The notes under the pieces were generated by a model. That model had not been told where the DNA came from. It saw only the letters and a program-made list of their open reading frames with translations, and did no database searches. Shown here one piece after another: positions 10,418 through 21,404 of a DNA stretch of 64,000 nucleotides; position 1 is the stretch's first letter, and the number at the start of each line of letters is the position of its first letter. The stretch is from Uranotaenia lowii. Its lineage: Eukaryota; Arthropoda; Insecta; Diptera; Culicidae. A program made the position numbers and the translations under genes. The stretch covers positions 133,296,394 through 133,360,393 of the forward strand of contig NC_073691.1 of NCBI RefSeq assembly GCF_029784155.1, given 5' to 3'.

Positions 10418-11922
10418 GCTACACAGCAAAAAAATCGTGTAATTTTAGATTGAAAACGATGCAAGAAAACGGAGTATCGTTTTTGATCTAAAAATTCATC
10501 ATTGTGATATTGACGCGTGTACATTTAGACCAAAACGATGCACGAAAACGGAACAGCTTACTGTCGTGTAAAAATACACAGCAATGTTAAAGAAGCAGGA
10601 AGGATTGGGTTGAAGATTAATACGTCCAAGACGAAGTACATACTGGCGTGCGGATCCGAGGCCGACCGAACCCGCTTGTCCAGTAATAACAAGGTCACGA
10701 TCGACGGCGACGAGCTGGAGATAGTCGAAGACTTTGTCTATTTCGGCTCACTGGTGACCGCAGACAATGACACCAGCCGTGAGATCCGGAGGCGAATTAT
10801 CAGCGGAAGTTGTGCCTACTATGGACTCCACAAGCAACTGCGGTCGAGAAGACTTAGCCCTCGCACGAAGTGTAACCTGTATATGACGCTCATTAGACCG
10901 GTTGTTCTCTACGGGCACGAGGCATGGATATTGCTCGAGGAGGACCTGCGTACACTCGGAGTATTCGAGCGACGAGTGTTAAGAACCATCTTTGGCGGCG
11001 TACAGGAGAACGGAGTGTGGAGGCGAAGGATGAACCACGAGCTCGCGCGACTCTACGGCGAACCCAGTATCCAGAAGGTGGTTAAGGCTGGCCGGATACG
11101 CTTGGCGGGACATGTTGCGAGAATGCCGGACGACTGTCCTGCAAAACCGGTGTTCGCTACGAATCCGGTAGGAACAAGACGAGCAGGGGCGCAACGAGCG
11201 AGGTGGTTAGACCAAGTGGAGCGTGATCTGGCGAACGTGGGGTGCCCAAGAAATTGGAGAACGGTTGCTATGAACCGAGTGAATTTTAGGAATTATGTTC
11301 GTCAAGTTATGTTGTGAGACGGAATACTATGTAAATAAATAAATAACAATGTTAAATTTTAGATATCTAACTAAGGATATTTGCAATCTTTATGAAATAT
11401 TCAGATATTATTATGAGTCTTATAAAAAGAAAAATACACTGTTTACAATTATTTTTAATTTATTTAAAAAAAAACATAAATAAAGAAAAACTACACCCTG
11501 ATATTTTAACCAGTCCGCGTCGCTGGTGGACCAAAGAGAACTTCAATAAGATCATTCATTTGTTTTTCACTTGAAAAAGCTACCACTTTTAGGAAATTAT
11601 AGAGATGCAGGAGCTGCGTCTTGGAGCCAGATACTCGGTTTCAGCATAATGACTCGACTGGCAAATGGCACAGGCAAACAGTGTCATTCAGTTTTAAATC
11701 AAACACTGTTTGTGATATAAATTTCACTGACCGCTTGATTTTTACATCACGGAATGTATAAAATTCAAGCAAAACTATTTATTTCTATTCGCTTTCTGTA
11801 AAAACTTTAAAAAATTTTAAAAAAGAATGGGAAATTACACGTTTTTTTTATTACACTTGTGAAAAAATAGATCACCCGTGTTTTAGATTCCGCATACGTT
11901 TAGAGATTTGTTGCTGTGTAGC
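10418..11922. mobile_element. DNA element with GCTACACAGCAA ends, split by a LINE
   Basis: Left end GCTACACAGCAAAAAAATC and right end the complement of GCTACACAGCAACAAATC bracket 1.5 kb. Half of that is a later LINE insertion (10592-11346). Without it the element is about 740 bp of AT-rich, non-coding DNA. The TACACAGCAAA terminus is shared with 2955-3767 and, less exactly, with 55547-55823. No transposase and no clear target duplication were seen. Confidence 0.65.
10592..11346 (+). mobile_element. LINE fragment, family 2 (3' 750 bp), with target duplication
   Basis: This is a 5'-truncated non-LTR retrotransposon. The open frame (to the TGA at 11315-11317) reads AGRIGLKINTSKTKY, DGDELEIVEDFVYFGSLV, SREIRRRIISGSCAYYGLHK, LIRPVVLYGHEAW and RRVLRTIFGGVQENG. 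It continues with RMNHELARLYGEPS, GRIRLAGHVARMPDDCP and RAGAQRARWLDQVERDL. These are the RT thumb and the C-terminal region typical of one widespread insect LINE type. It ends in (TAAA)n and is flanked by CAATGTTAAA at 10582-10591 and 11347-11356. The 240 remaining codons are open, but the catalytic core was never included, so it is dead on arrival. It sits inside the TACACAG-end element. Confidence 0.88.
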
Positions 11923-12610
11923 AGACAGCCAGACTGTTAAGCAAAAAATATGAACACGGGATGAACTTCTTGGGCTTGGGGGGACCTGCTTCTTATTTCG
12001 TTCAATGGCTAATGGTTGGTAAAGTTTTGGCGACCAGCCCACGGAGCTATTGGGCGAGGTGGCGGATGTCGGTGATTATGAGAAGAACCATCAGCGAGCT
12101 GGGCAAAGACCAACCACCAAACTTGTTCAAGTGAAATAATTTAATTTATTTTTGCTTTTATAGTCATGATTTTAAAACCTACTGATGACGGTCGGTCGCG
12201 GGGGAAAATGCGAAAAGTTTTCTTGTTCCGCAATTGTTGAAAGTTTTTTTTTTGCATGTTTATGTATGTGAGCTCGGCAAAGGCCCCGCTGGACTAACAG
12301 TGGGAGCTCAGTTACAGAATGGAAAGTCCCTGCTGGAGTTCGTTCTTTCAATGGAAAAAGTTTCGTTTTAATCGAATGAATGGCTCTGGAACCGTCCCGA
12401 CGTGAAACTGAACAATAAAAATTATGCTGATTATTTTTTTAAAGGATAGTTTAACTTTTGTGGAATATAGTTTTGTTCCAAAACGCAACTTTAACTTTTA
12501 ACATCTTATACTGTGCGAGGAAAACTCATGACTCTTAACCGAACAATAAAAAAAACGCTTTTTGATTTAAAAAAATGGACGATTTTTAATCTGATTTTCT
12601 CTGGTTACAG
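11923..12610. other. Probable intron upstream of phosphodiesterase exon
   Basis: No repeat recognised. Base composition is more even around 11940-12400. The last 30 bases hold the polypyrimidine tract and acceptor of the exon at 12611. Confidence 0.55.
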
Positions 12611-12863
12611 AAATGTCGCTCCCCAACGTCCCGCAGCTCGATCTCCAACCGCAGCCACTTGGCCGATCTGGACGAGGGTGAATTATTCATGGAGCTGATT
12701 CGGGATGTGGCCAACGAGCTGGACATCGATGTTCTGTGTCACAAGATTCTAGTCAACGTCAGCCTGCTGACTCACGCCGATCGAGGTTCACTGTTCCTAG
12801 TCAAAGGTCCCCCTAATGGCAAATATTTAGTAGCCAAGCTGTTCGATGTTACCCAAAGCACAC
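12611..12863 (+). CDS. Pde11: Pde11-like phosphodiesterase, in-window exon 1 (start of GAF-A)
   Basis: This internal exon encodes about 84 residues of a class I cyclic-nucleotide phosphodiesterase. It begins after a good acceptor (TTACAG) in the frame K-C-R-S-P-T-S-R and continues through [11 protein letters not shown] and [11 protein letters not shown] into the first half of GAF-A ([17 protein letters not shown]). It stops at a GTAAGT donor after one base of the next codon (phase 1). I recognise dipteran Pde11 from the almost colinear residue order. PDE11 enzymes hydrolyse cAMP and cGMP, and their N-terminal GAF domains are regulatory. The Ser/Arg-rich start lies upstream of GAF-A. The true start codon and promoter are not visible; an ATG at 12513 runs into this exon out of frame and is intronic. 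The exon is followed by a 14.7-kb intron that holds the heptanucleotide array. The ORF is intact with no sign of decay. Confidence 0.93.
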
Positions 12864-13092
12864 GTAAGTACAGATTAGCTATTTCGCTGGAAAGTTTTCC
12901 TTATTTCTAAGAGTACATAGGGAAGAGGCGGGCTAAATGCGCATATTAAGGAGAATACTTATTTTCTCTCATATTCCAATAGATAGGAGTATAAAAACTA
13001 TATGCACATGAACGGAGATCTGTTTATATAGGTTAGAGCAACTTGTCTGTTAAAATTTCTTATGATTTTTGAGAAAATTGATCTATAATAAA
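12864..13092 (+). other. Intron start
   Basis: It begins with the GTAAGT donor and otherwise shows no recognisable element. Confidence 0.6.
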
Positions 13093-13814
13093 AGAAGTCA
13101 GAATCGATTTCCGGGTCTTAAAAGCTTTGATTTGGTTCAAAACACATCCAGATTTTTTTGCAGAATTTTTAAGTAACGTTTACATGAGTAAATTTGAACT
13201 TTTTGGTTTGTATGGGAAAATTGAATATTTCTGTATCCTTGTTGTGCCAATTTATGAATTCTCTTAAGGAAATTTTCCGCTAAACACTTTGTCAAAGACC
13301 GTATCTTGTTAGGACAAAACAGTTATAACTGTTTAACAGGGGTATGTCTTTTGGCATTGATAAACAATAAATTCAGTTGACACCCCTGCTTGTGCCCTGT
13401 CTTTTGGCATTGATAAACAATAAATTCAGTTGACATCACTACTGGGTGCCTAATGAGGTATTGAATGACTACTTTTCACGCACTTCGCGGGGCACAAGCA
13501 GGGGTGTCAATTGAATTTATTATTTATCAATGCCAAAAGACATACCCCTGTTAAACAGTTTATAACTTTTTTGCCTAATAAGATACGGTCTATGACAAAG
13601 GTGTTTAGCGGAAAATTTCCTTTAAAGAATTCATAAATTGGCACACAGTACAAAATATTCAATTTTCCCATACAAACCAAAAAGTTCAAATTTACTCATG
13701 TAAACGTTACTTAAAAATGCTGCAAAAAATCATGAAAGAGTTTTGAACCAAAACGGAGCTTTTTAGACCCCAGGTTTTGAGGAATTAAAAAATAACCCCC
13801 AATCGACTCAATCT
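13093..13814. mobile_element. Foldback element, family F2, copy 1
   Basis: Two arms meet near 13480. Left-arm words such as AGTAACGTTTACATGAGTAA and GGGGTATGTCTTTTGGCATT return as reverse complements in the right arm. The ends contain AGTCAGAATCGATT and the complement of AGATTGAGTCGATT. The right arm is longer; the left arm has lost about 25 bp near its tip. A short internal duplication (TGTCTTTTGGCATTGATAAA twice, near 13350 and 13400) disturbs the centre. The family is confirmed by the cleaner copy at 31733-32546. Non-coding. Confidence 0.75.
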
Positions 13815-14720
13815 GATGGGCATTCAAAACCTTTTTCTAAAATATTACAATAAGTTATCATTTATAACCTTGTAAAAGCTTAAATTATGATAGAAAAACC
13901 GTTAACATTTTTGTTTTCAGATTATGTACGCACCATTGATTAAGTTCTTTATATTTAAATCAAACTGTTAAAAATCTTGTTTAAATTTTAGTTTTTTTTA
14001 ACTTTGTATACCGATGAAATTTTTTCATACCGTGTGTCAAAGGTGGATTACACTCAAACTGCACTGATTAGATATATTGATCTATCAGCCATTTTGTCAA
14101 TCGGTTGTATGCGTATATAACACAATATGAGCATTTAGGAAAACTTCCCCGTACATACAAACCGAACTAAATAAAATTTAGAAGCCATTTAATCCTCCAA
14201 AGGATTAAATGCCGTTTTATAGTGAGCTGATTCATGTTTCAACATCTAACAATCTCCGCACAACAAGTAGTAGGTATTTACCCACCTAAACAACAACGAA
14301 CACTTCAAACGAGATTCTGTCTCTTTTCCGGCTCGGTAGAGCAGATGAAAAAGAACATGCACCGACGAACGATTCGAATCAAATTCCTTGCTGCATGGGG
14401 ATTGAATTTTCTCGGTTTCCGTTTCCGCCTTTTCCGTGTTAGAAAAACAGCGTGCCATTGATTTTGCTGCATTCATTCAGTGCCGCCGAGCTGTTTTTCC
14501 GAGCGATGCACTCCGACAATTTACCCTCGCTTTCATCACCCCAATAAAACTTGTTGGCGCTTTTTGCTAGGAGAAAAATGGAACTGGTGGATATTTTTTT
14601 TTGCGATTGATCAACTCATATAAAGTTATTTATCATCATTTAAAACTGCGGATCATTCATGAATAATTATCCTTTGAAAAAACAAATTGATTCAATTTGA
14701 ATCCCGAATATTTCGGGTTC
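13815..14720 (+). other. Intron sequence without recognised element
   Basis: AT-rich to 14230, then more mixed. A near-palindromic CCCGAATATTTCGGG lies directly before the heptanucleotide array (14703-14717). No gene was seen. Confidence 0.45.
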
Positions 14721-14721
14721 A

Positions 14722-17700
14722 CAAGAGTCAAGAGTTAAGAGTCAAGAGTCCAGAGACAAGAGTCAAGAGTCAAGAGTCAAAAGTCAAGAGTGACGAGTCA
14801 AGAGTCAAGAAGCAAGAGTCAAGAGCCAAGAGTGTCAAGAATCAAGAGTCAAGAGTCAAGAGCCAAAAGTCAAGAGTCAAGAGTCAAGAATCAAGAGTCA
14901 ATAGTCAAGAGTCAAGAGTCAAAAGTCAAGAGTCAAGAGTCAAGAGTCAAGAGTCAAGGGTCAAGAATCGAGAGTCAAGAGTCAAGAGTCAAGAGTCAAG
15001 AGTCAAGAGTCAAGAGTCAAGAGTCAAGAGTCAAGAGTCAAGAGTCAAGGGTCAAGAGTCAAGGGTCAAGAGTCAAAAGTCAAGAGTCAAGAGTCAAGAG
15101 TCAAGAGTCAAGAGTCAAGAGTCAAGATTCAAGAGTCAAGAATGTCAAGAGTCAAGAGTCAAGATTCAAGAGTCAAGAGTCAAGAGTCAAGAGTCAAGAG
15201 TCAAGAGTCAAGAGTCAAGAGTCAAGAGTCAAGAGTCAAGAGTCAAGAGTCAAGAGTCAAGAGTCAAGAGTCAAGAGTCAAGAGTCAAGAGTCAAGAGTC
15301 AAGAGTCAAGAGTCAAGAGTCAAGAGTCAAGAGTCAAGAGTCAAGAGTCAAGAGTCAAGAGTCAAGAGTCAAGAGTCAAGAGTCAAGAGTCAAGAGTCAA
15401 GAGTCAAGAGTCAAGAGTCAAGAGTCAAGAGTCAAGAGCCAAGAGTCAAGAGTCAAGAGCCAAGAGTCAAAGGTCAAGAGTGTAAGAGTCAAGAGTCTAG
15501 AGTCAAGGATCAAAAGTCAAGAGTCAAGAGTCAAGAGTCAAGAGTCAAGAGTCAAGAGTCAAGAGTCAAGAGTCAAGAGTCAAGAGTCAAGAGTCAAGAG
15601 TCAAGAGTCAAGAGTCAATAGTCAAGAGTCAAGAGTCAAGAATCAAGAATCAAGAGTCAAGAGTCAAGAGTCAAGAGTCAAGAGTCAAGAGTCAAGAGTC
15701 AAGATTCAAGAGTCAAGAGTCAAGAGTCAAGAGTCAAGAGTCAAGAGTTAAGAGTCAAGAGTCAAGAGTCAAGAGTCAACATTCAAGAATCAAGAGTCAA
15801 GAGTCAAGAGTCAAGAGTCAAGGGTCAAGAGTCAAGAGTCAAGAGTGTCAAGAATCAAGAGTCAAGAGTCAAGTCAAGAATCAAAAGTCAAGAATCAAGA
15901 GTCAAGAGTCAGGAGTCAAGAGTCAAGAGTCAAGAGTCAAGAGTCAAGAGTCAAGAGTCAAGAGTCAAGATTCAAGAGTCAAGAGTCAAGAGTCAAGAGT
16001 CAAGAGTCAAGAGTCAAGAGTCAAGAGTCAAGAGTCAACATTCAAGAATCAAGAGTCAAGAGTCAAGAGTTAAGAGTCAAGAGTCAAGAGTCAAGAGTCA
16101 AGAGTTAAGAGTCAAGAGTCAAGAGTCAAGAGTCAAGAGTCAAGAGTCAAGAGTCAAGAGTCAAGAGTCAAGAGTCAAGAGTCAAGAGTCAAGAGTCAAG
16201 AGTCAAGAGTCAAGAGTCAAGAGTCAAGAGTCAAGAGTCAAGAGTCAAGAGTCAAGAGTCAAGAGTCAAGAGTCAAGAGTCAAGAGTCAAGAGTCAAGAG
16301 TCAAGAGTCAAGAGTCAAGAGTCAAGAGTCAAGAGTCAAGAGTCAAGAGTCAAGAGTCAAGAGTCAAGAGTCAAGAGTCAAGAGTCAAGAGTCAAGAGTC
16401 AAGAGTCAAGAGTCAAGAGTCAAGAGTCAAGAGTCAAGAGTCAAGAGTCAAGAGTCAAGAGTCAAGAGTCAAGAGTCAAGAGTCAAGAGTCAAGAGTCAA
16501 GAGTCAAGAGTCAAGAGTCAAGAGTCAAGAGTCAAGAGTCAAGAGTCAAGAGTCAAGAGTCAAGAGTCAAGGGTCAAGAGTCAAGAGTCAAGAGTCAAGA
16601 GTCAAGAGTCAAGAGTCAAGAGTCAAGAGTCAAGAGTCAAGAGTCAAGAGTCAAGAGTCAAGAGTCAAGAGTCAAGAGTCAAGATTCAAGAGTCCAGAAT
16701 GTCAAGAGTCAAGAGTCTAGAAACAAGAGTTAAGACTCAAGATTCAAGAGTGTAAGAGTCAAGAGTCAAGAGTGTAAGAGTCAAGACTCTAGAGTCAAGA
16801 GTCAAGAATCAATAGTCAAGAATCAAGAGTCAAGAGTCAATAGTCAAGAGTCAAGAGTCAAGAATCAAGAATCAAGAGTCAAGAGTCAAGAGTCAAGAGT
16901 CAAGAGTCAAGAGTCAAGAGTCAAGGGTCAAGAGTCAAGAGTCAAGAGTGTCAAGAATCAAGAGTCAAGAGTCAAGAGTCAAGTCAAGAATCAAAAGTCA
17001 AGAGTCAAGAGTCAAGAGTCAGGAGTCAAGAGTCAAGAGTCAAGAGTCAAGAGTCAAGAGTCAAGATTCAAGAGTCAAGAGTCAAGAGTCAAGAGTTAAG
17101 AGTCAAGAGTCAAGAGTCAAGAGTCAACATTCAAGAATCAAGAGTCAAGAGTCAAGAGTCAAGAGTCAAGAGTCAAGAGTCAAGAGTCAAGAGTCAAGAG
17201 TCAAGAGTCAAGAGTCAAGAGTCAAGAGTCAAGAGTCAAGAGTCAAGAGTCAAGAGTCAAGAGTCAAGAGTCAAGAGTCAAGAGTCAAGAGTCAAGAGTC
17301 AAGAGTCAAGAGTCAAGAGTCAAGACTCAAGAGTCAAGAGTCAAGAGCCAAGAGTCAAGAGTCAAGAGTCAAGAGTCAAGAGTCAAGAGTCAAGAGTCAA
17401 GAGTCAAGAGTCAAGAGTCAAGAGTCAAGAGTCAAGAGTCAAGAGTCAAGAGTCAAGGGTCAAGAGTCAAGAGTCAAGAGTCAAGAGTCAAGAGTCAAGA
17501 GTCAAGAGTCAAGAGTCAAGAGTCAAGAGTCAAGAGTCAAGAGTCAAGAGTCAAGAGTCAAGAGTCAAGAGTCAAGATTCAAGAGTCCAGAATGTCAAGA
17601 GTCAAGAGTCTAGAAACAAGAGTTAAGACTCAAGATTCAAGAGTGTAAGAGTCAAGAGTCAAGAGTGTAAGAGTCAAGACTCTAGAGTCAAGAGTCAAGA

Positions 17701-17850
17701 ATCAATAGTCAAGAATCAAGAGTCAAGAGTCATGAATCAAGAGTCAAGAGTCAAGATTCCAGAGTCAAGAGTCAAGAATCAAAAGTCAAGAGTCTAGAGT
17801 TAAGAGTCAAGAGTCAAGAGTTAAATGGCAAGAGTCAAAAGTCAAGAGTC
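14722..17850 (+). repeat. (AGTCAAG)n heptanucleotide array, about 3.1 kb
   Basis: The unit AGTCAAG is repeated several hundred times, with point variants such as AATCAAG, AGTTAAG, ATTCAAG, AGCCAAG, GGTCAAG, TGTAAGAG and occasional GTGTCAAG insertions. The longest pure run, about 16106-16570, is roughly 66 copies without change. Because seven is not a multiple of three, every plus frame reads the same heptapeptide (S-Q-E-S-R-V-K), so open frames of up to 354 codons arise in all three frames. The minus strand hits TGA in every unit. These are not genes: no start context, no conservation, no other domain. The array lies in the 14.7-kb phosphodiesterase intron, in the sense direction. Confidence 0.97.
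16691..17735 (+). repeat. Higher-order duplication inside the heptanucleotide array
   Basis: A variant-rich signature block recurs at about 16691-16840 and 17584-17735, 893 bp apart. It reads AGTCCAGAATGTC, then TCTAGAAACAAGAGTTAAG, then two TGTAAGAG variants and GACTCTAGAG. A second signature (GTGTCAAGAATCAAGAG then AAGTCAAGAATC) recurs near 15845 and 16948, about 1.1 kb apart. The array therefore grew partly by unequal exchange of about 1-kb blocks, not only by slippage. Confidence 0.85.
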
Positions 17851-18560
17851 AAAAATAATCAAAATCAAAAGCCAACAGTCAAAAATCAGAGTAAATTGTG
17901 TAGAAAATCAGTAAAAAGCTTGAGTCAAGGGTTCATTTTCAGCCGTTGAGATTCGAGAATTAAGAGTTTTGAGTCGAGAATCAATAGTCGATAGTCGAGA
18001 GTCTAGATTCAAAGTATCGAGAGTTGAGAATCGAATATCGAGAGTCGAGATTCGAGAGTCAAGATTCATGAATCGTGAACAAGTTTCGAGAATTGACAAT
18101 CAAATATCGAGAGTTGAGAGTCGAGATGCAAGAATCGAGAATCGTGAACAAGAGTTGTTTCCGAAAACCGATAGTTGAAAATCAAAAGTCGAGTGCAAAA
18201 AGTTTAATTTTTTAATTCAAAAGTCACGAATCGAGAGCCTAGAGTTGAGAGTGATAAGTTTAAAGTGGAGAGTTTTGAGTCGAAAGAGAGTTGGAAGTTG
18301 GAAGGCATGAGCCTGTAGTCGATAGACGGAAATCGAAAATTGAGGGTCCGAAATGGAAAGTTGAAGGTCGAGAATAAGGAGTCAAGAGTTGAAAGACGTG
18401 CTACGATGGTCACGAGTCGGAGTCGAAAGTCGAGGGCTACTGTCGAGAGTAGAAAGCCGAGAGTGAAGAGTCGAAAGTTAAGAGTTAATAGTTAAAATTC
18501 GAGAGCAATAAATTGAGAGTCATGAGTCGACAGCTGCAAGTGAAGTGACAGGAGATATTT
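17851..18560 (+). repeat. Degenerate GAGTCGA-type margin of the array
   Basis: The regular AGTCAAG pattern breaks up into GAGTCGA, GAATCGA, GAGTTGA and AAAGTCGAG words with variable spacing. It looks like an older, mutated stratum of a related heptanucleotide (AGTCGAG) that predates or borders the clean array. No coding potential beyond chance frames. Confidence 0.8.
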
Positions 18561-20180
18561 GAGTATCAAGAGCCAAAATCATTACTCAACAAACAGCAAT
18601 CTGGAGTCAAGAGTAATGAGCTAGGAGTCAGGTTTCAAAGTAACTTTTTCATTTTGTCAAATTTTGTACCACTACCTACTTTCGAATAAAAAAAACTGAG
18701 GGAAATTTATCGTTAAAACTATGAACTTAAGTTTTGTTTATGTAACTTTTGTGTCGAAAAGTCATCCGGTTCTATTATCGGTAAATCGTAATTGGCGTTT
18801 TTTCGTGTTCAAAATGAATACAATACTGTTGGGCTATTTTATTTTTTTTAAGGTTTTCAAAAAGTGATTGCATAACCTAGATTCCATTGAAACAAGTTTG
18901 TGCCTCGGATAGTTGGCTTTTTTTCTTTTTCAATGTTCGACATTAAAATCTCTTCAGTTAAGTGAAATATAAAAATTCCAGCTTTCCAGCAGTTGGTTTA
19001 CCACAGAAAGACAAACTCTGGCTTATGCATAGGTGAAAAAGTTGGTTCCATTTTGGGAAGCGGATTACGAAAACAAACCAAAAAGTTGAGAGTTCGTGGC
19101 CAGCATGAATAACTCACCGTGAATTATGACTTGAGCGGTTGGTTTTGAATCTGTGGTCTGCAATTAGCGGTTGAATGGAAAAAAAAACTTTCATAACAGT
19201 GTTGAGTAAAAAATAAAGTACTACGTTGTTTGTTTGGTTTGTACGTTAATGATATTTTTCCTATCAAAAAGCTGAAATGCAGTTATTTATAATATTCTTG
19301 CATTATATAAATAGCTTAAACCTTCTAAAGGAAATTGAATCCTGTTATATAATAAAGTCCAATAAATGCTCCTTCCAATTTACGAACGAGTCTTTCTACA
19401 AAAACTCACTAATGTCCCCATAAACGCTCGCACATTTCCCCTAGTGCAGAACAAAAGAAATGATCCCGAAAACAACGAAATCAGCCTAATTGATGATTAA
19501 TTGCCCTTTCAGTAGAGTTCCCTCTATTCGAAACGAAACCGAATGGAATGCGCTCCATGGTGGTTGATCGGTTACCAAAATGCCGAATACTTTCTGGAAA
19601 AGCCAAACCAAACAAATGGTGGTCCTATAACACACATACACACACATACAAAAATGGAAGTGAGGGTGGTTTTGCGAATATACTTAGGGTTTGCCATTTT
19701 TGTGGTACCAGTATGGGCAAACTCAGTCTCCTAACTTGTTGCCCTAGTAAGGCCAGTGAAGCATATGCGAGTTAAATGGAAGGCAAACATGAACCAGGAT
19801 TGTGTGTCGGCTAAATGTGTCAAGCTACAAGAAGTTTACTTTGTGTCAATACCAACCCGTTATTGAAAAGTGTTGGAAATGGTTGGAACGATTGGTTGTT
19901 TCAGTTTTATATTCGACAGAAATCATCTGCAGATGCGAATAATTCGACAGATGTAATAACTTGTTTTTTTTATGAGTCACCCAGATGCATTTCATAGTAG
20001 TACCTCTTTCTGAGATGTATTTCGAAATCAAATGTGGATGCTTATAATTCGTTTTCATTATTATGCTATAAAAATTTCTATGAAGAGTGATTTACCGATT
20101 TGCTAGCACATGATTTTGGTTTTAAATGGGTGGCAGCTAAAATTTTGGAATTACTCTTTCAAGTTGTGAAAAAAAGTCAA
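18561..20180 (+). other. Intron sequence; small (CA)n tract
   Basis: No gene or large repeat recognised. A short CACACATACACACACATACA microsatellite lies near 19629-19650. Confidence 0.45.
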
Positions 20181-21340
20181 GTGTACTTGAAGAAAATTTG
20201 ATTTATTGGAATTTAAGGTACATTGTCCATTGTTTAAAAAAAATTGTAAACAGTTGAAAACGGTCCATAATCGACTGTTTGCCGAAGCTTCCGTTTGATG
20301 TTGGAACAGGAGCGTTGTACGGCCTTTATGTCAACTTTGTAAATACATCTCTTGATTCTACCAATCAATTGTTTGGCTCTCCTATTATTTTTGTACACCA
20401 ATTAGCCTGAAGCTTCGAAAAAATCTTCGATTAGGCGACATTGAGGCAGATTTGTCGGGTTGTGGATCTTAAGTAAAAATGGGATCGAATGGGTATTCTG
20501 AAAGGATTGTGTTTTTTTGGCATGATACGATGACGCTTTATCCGGCCAAAACACGTAGTGTCCATCTGCATGATGTTTGTGTAGAAACGGCATCAAAATT
20601 TTCTTCGAAAATTCATTCTGGTACACATCTTGATTGATATCCAAACCAGACGGCTTGAACCATTGCTTAGTGTCGTGATCGATGGCCTCGTTGCTCTCGT
20701 CAAACCAGGGATCCATTATTCGTCACCAATTTTGTCACGTTTTTTCAGGGCTTGATTTGAGCACACACCAATTGACATCCGTTCCTTAATACAGCTTTGT
20801 TCAAACTGATTTCTCTCAACTAAGCTTTTATTACACTTTCTCTGATTAGTTCTCTTTTTATTCTCTTAAATTAAACTGTTATAAAATCAGAGTTCTTTTT
20901 TTTTGCATATTGAGGAGATGGATTTCTTTTATTTTGTCACTGCTGTATCTATTATATTTTTGACTGATAGAAATCATCACATATTTTATATTCAAGTATA
21001 TTGATCTTCTTTTACATAATTCTTAGCATCTACTTACTACACTTAGAAATACCTTTCTCGGAAACGGCGATGTGCAGCATCACTTTCTGTTCAAACTTAT
21101 GTTTGAACTTGTGTTTAATGTTTGGATATGTAGTAGAACTATCCTGGGAATAGTATCGATCGTTTCCGGGATTGTGCGTCTTCGAAAGAGGGAAGTACCT
21201 TCCGTCGTCCAAAACAAAATATTTTGCGCAATATTTTTTTATCATCCAGCGGCAATGAGAATTTAGAGTCAAAATCTGATCCTCAGTGTATTCTGGGGCT
21301 CTTGTCTTCTTTCTGCAATTAATTCCAGATATCAAAATGG
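20180..21340 (-). pseudogene. Broken DD37E-type mariner-like transposase, copy A
   Basis: Minus-strand pieces of one transposase are recognisable. At 21335-21030 is FVLDDGRYFPLSK (first catalytic Asp in the LDD motif) with KFEQKVMLHIAVSEKGISK. After a gap with stops, at 20665-20402, come KPSGLDINQDVYQNEFSKK, VFWPDKASSYHAKK (second Asp) and LPQCRLIEDFF (Glu). I count 37 residues between the second Asp and the Glu, giving a DD37E triad. The family acts by cut-and-paste at TA sites. AT-rich sequence between 20740 and 21030 may be a further insertion. The N-terminal DNA-binding domain and the element ends were not found, so this is an old remnant. Confidence 0.75.
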
Positions 21341-21404
21341 GGTAGGCTTAATAGCCGCACGTTATTCAAACAAATGGATTGTGCCTAAGTAGTGTTCATT
21401 TTTA

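Noticed and set aside
10538..11317. A 259-codon open frame that could be taken as a host gene
   Set aside because: It is the C-terminal tail of a LINE reverse transcriptase with its own target duplication, and the first codons come from the host element.
14687..17613. Long plus-strand open frames of 87-354 codons made of SQESRVK repeats
   Set aside because: They are a mechanical result of the 7-nt repeat being stop-free in every plus frame. There is no start context, unique sequence or domain.
14722..17850. CRISPR-like or telomere-like array
   Set aside because: There are no spacers, the unit is 7 bp, the genome is eukaryotic, and the insect telomere motif is different.
20716..21030. A clean extra insertion within transposase copy A
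   Set aside because: No matching duplication or ends could be found, so it is left as a possibility only.
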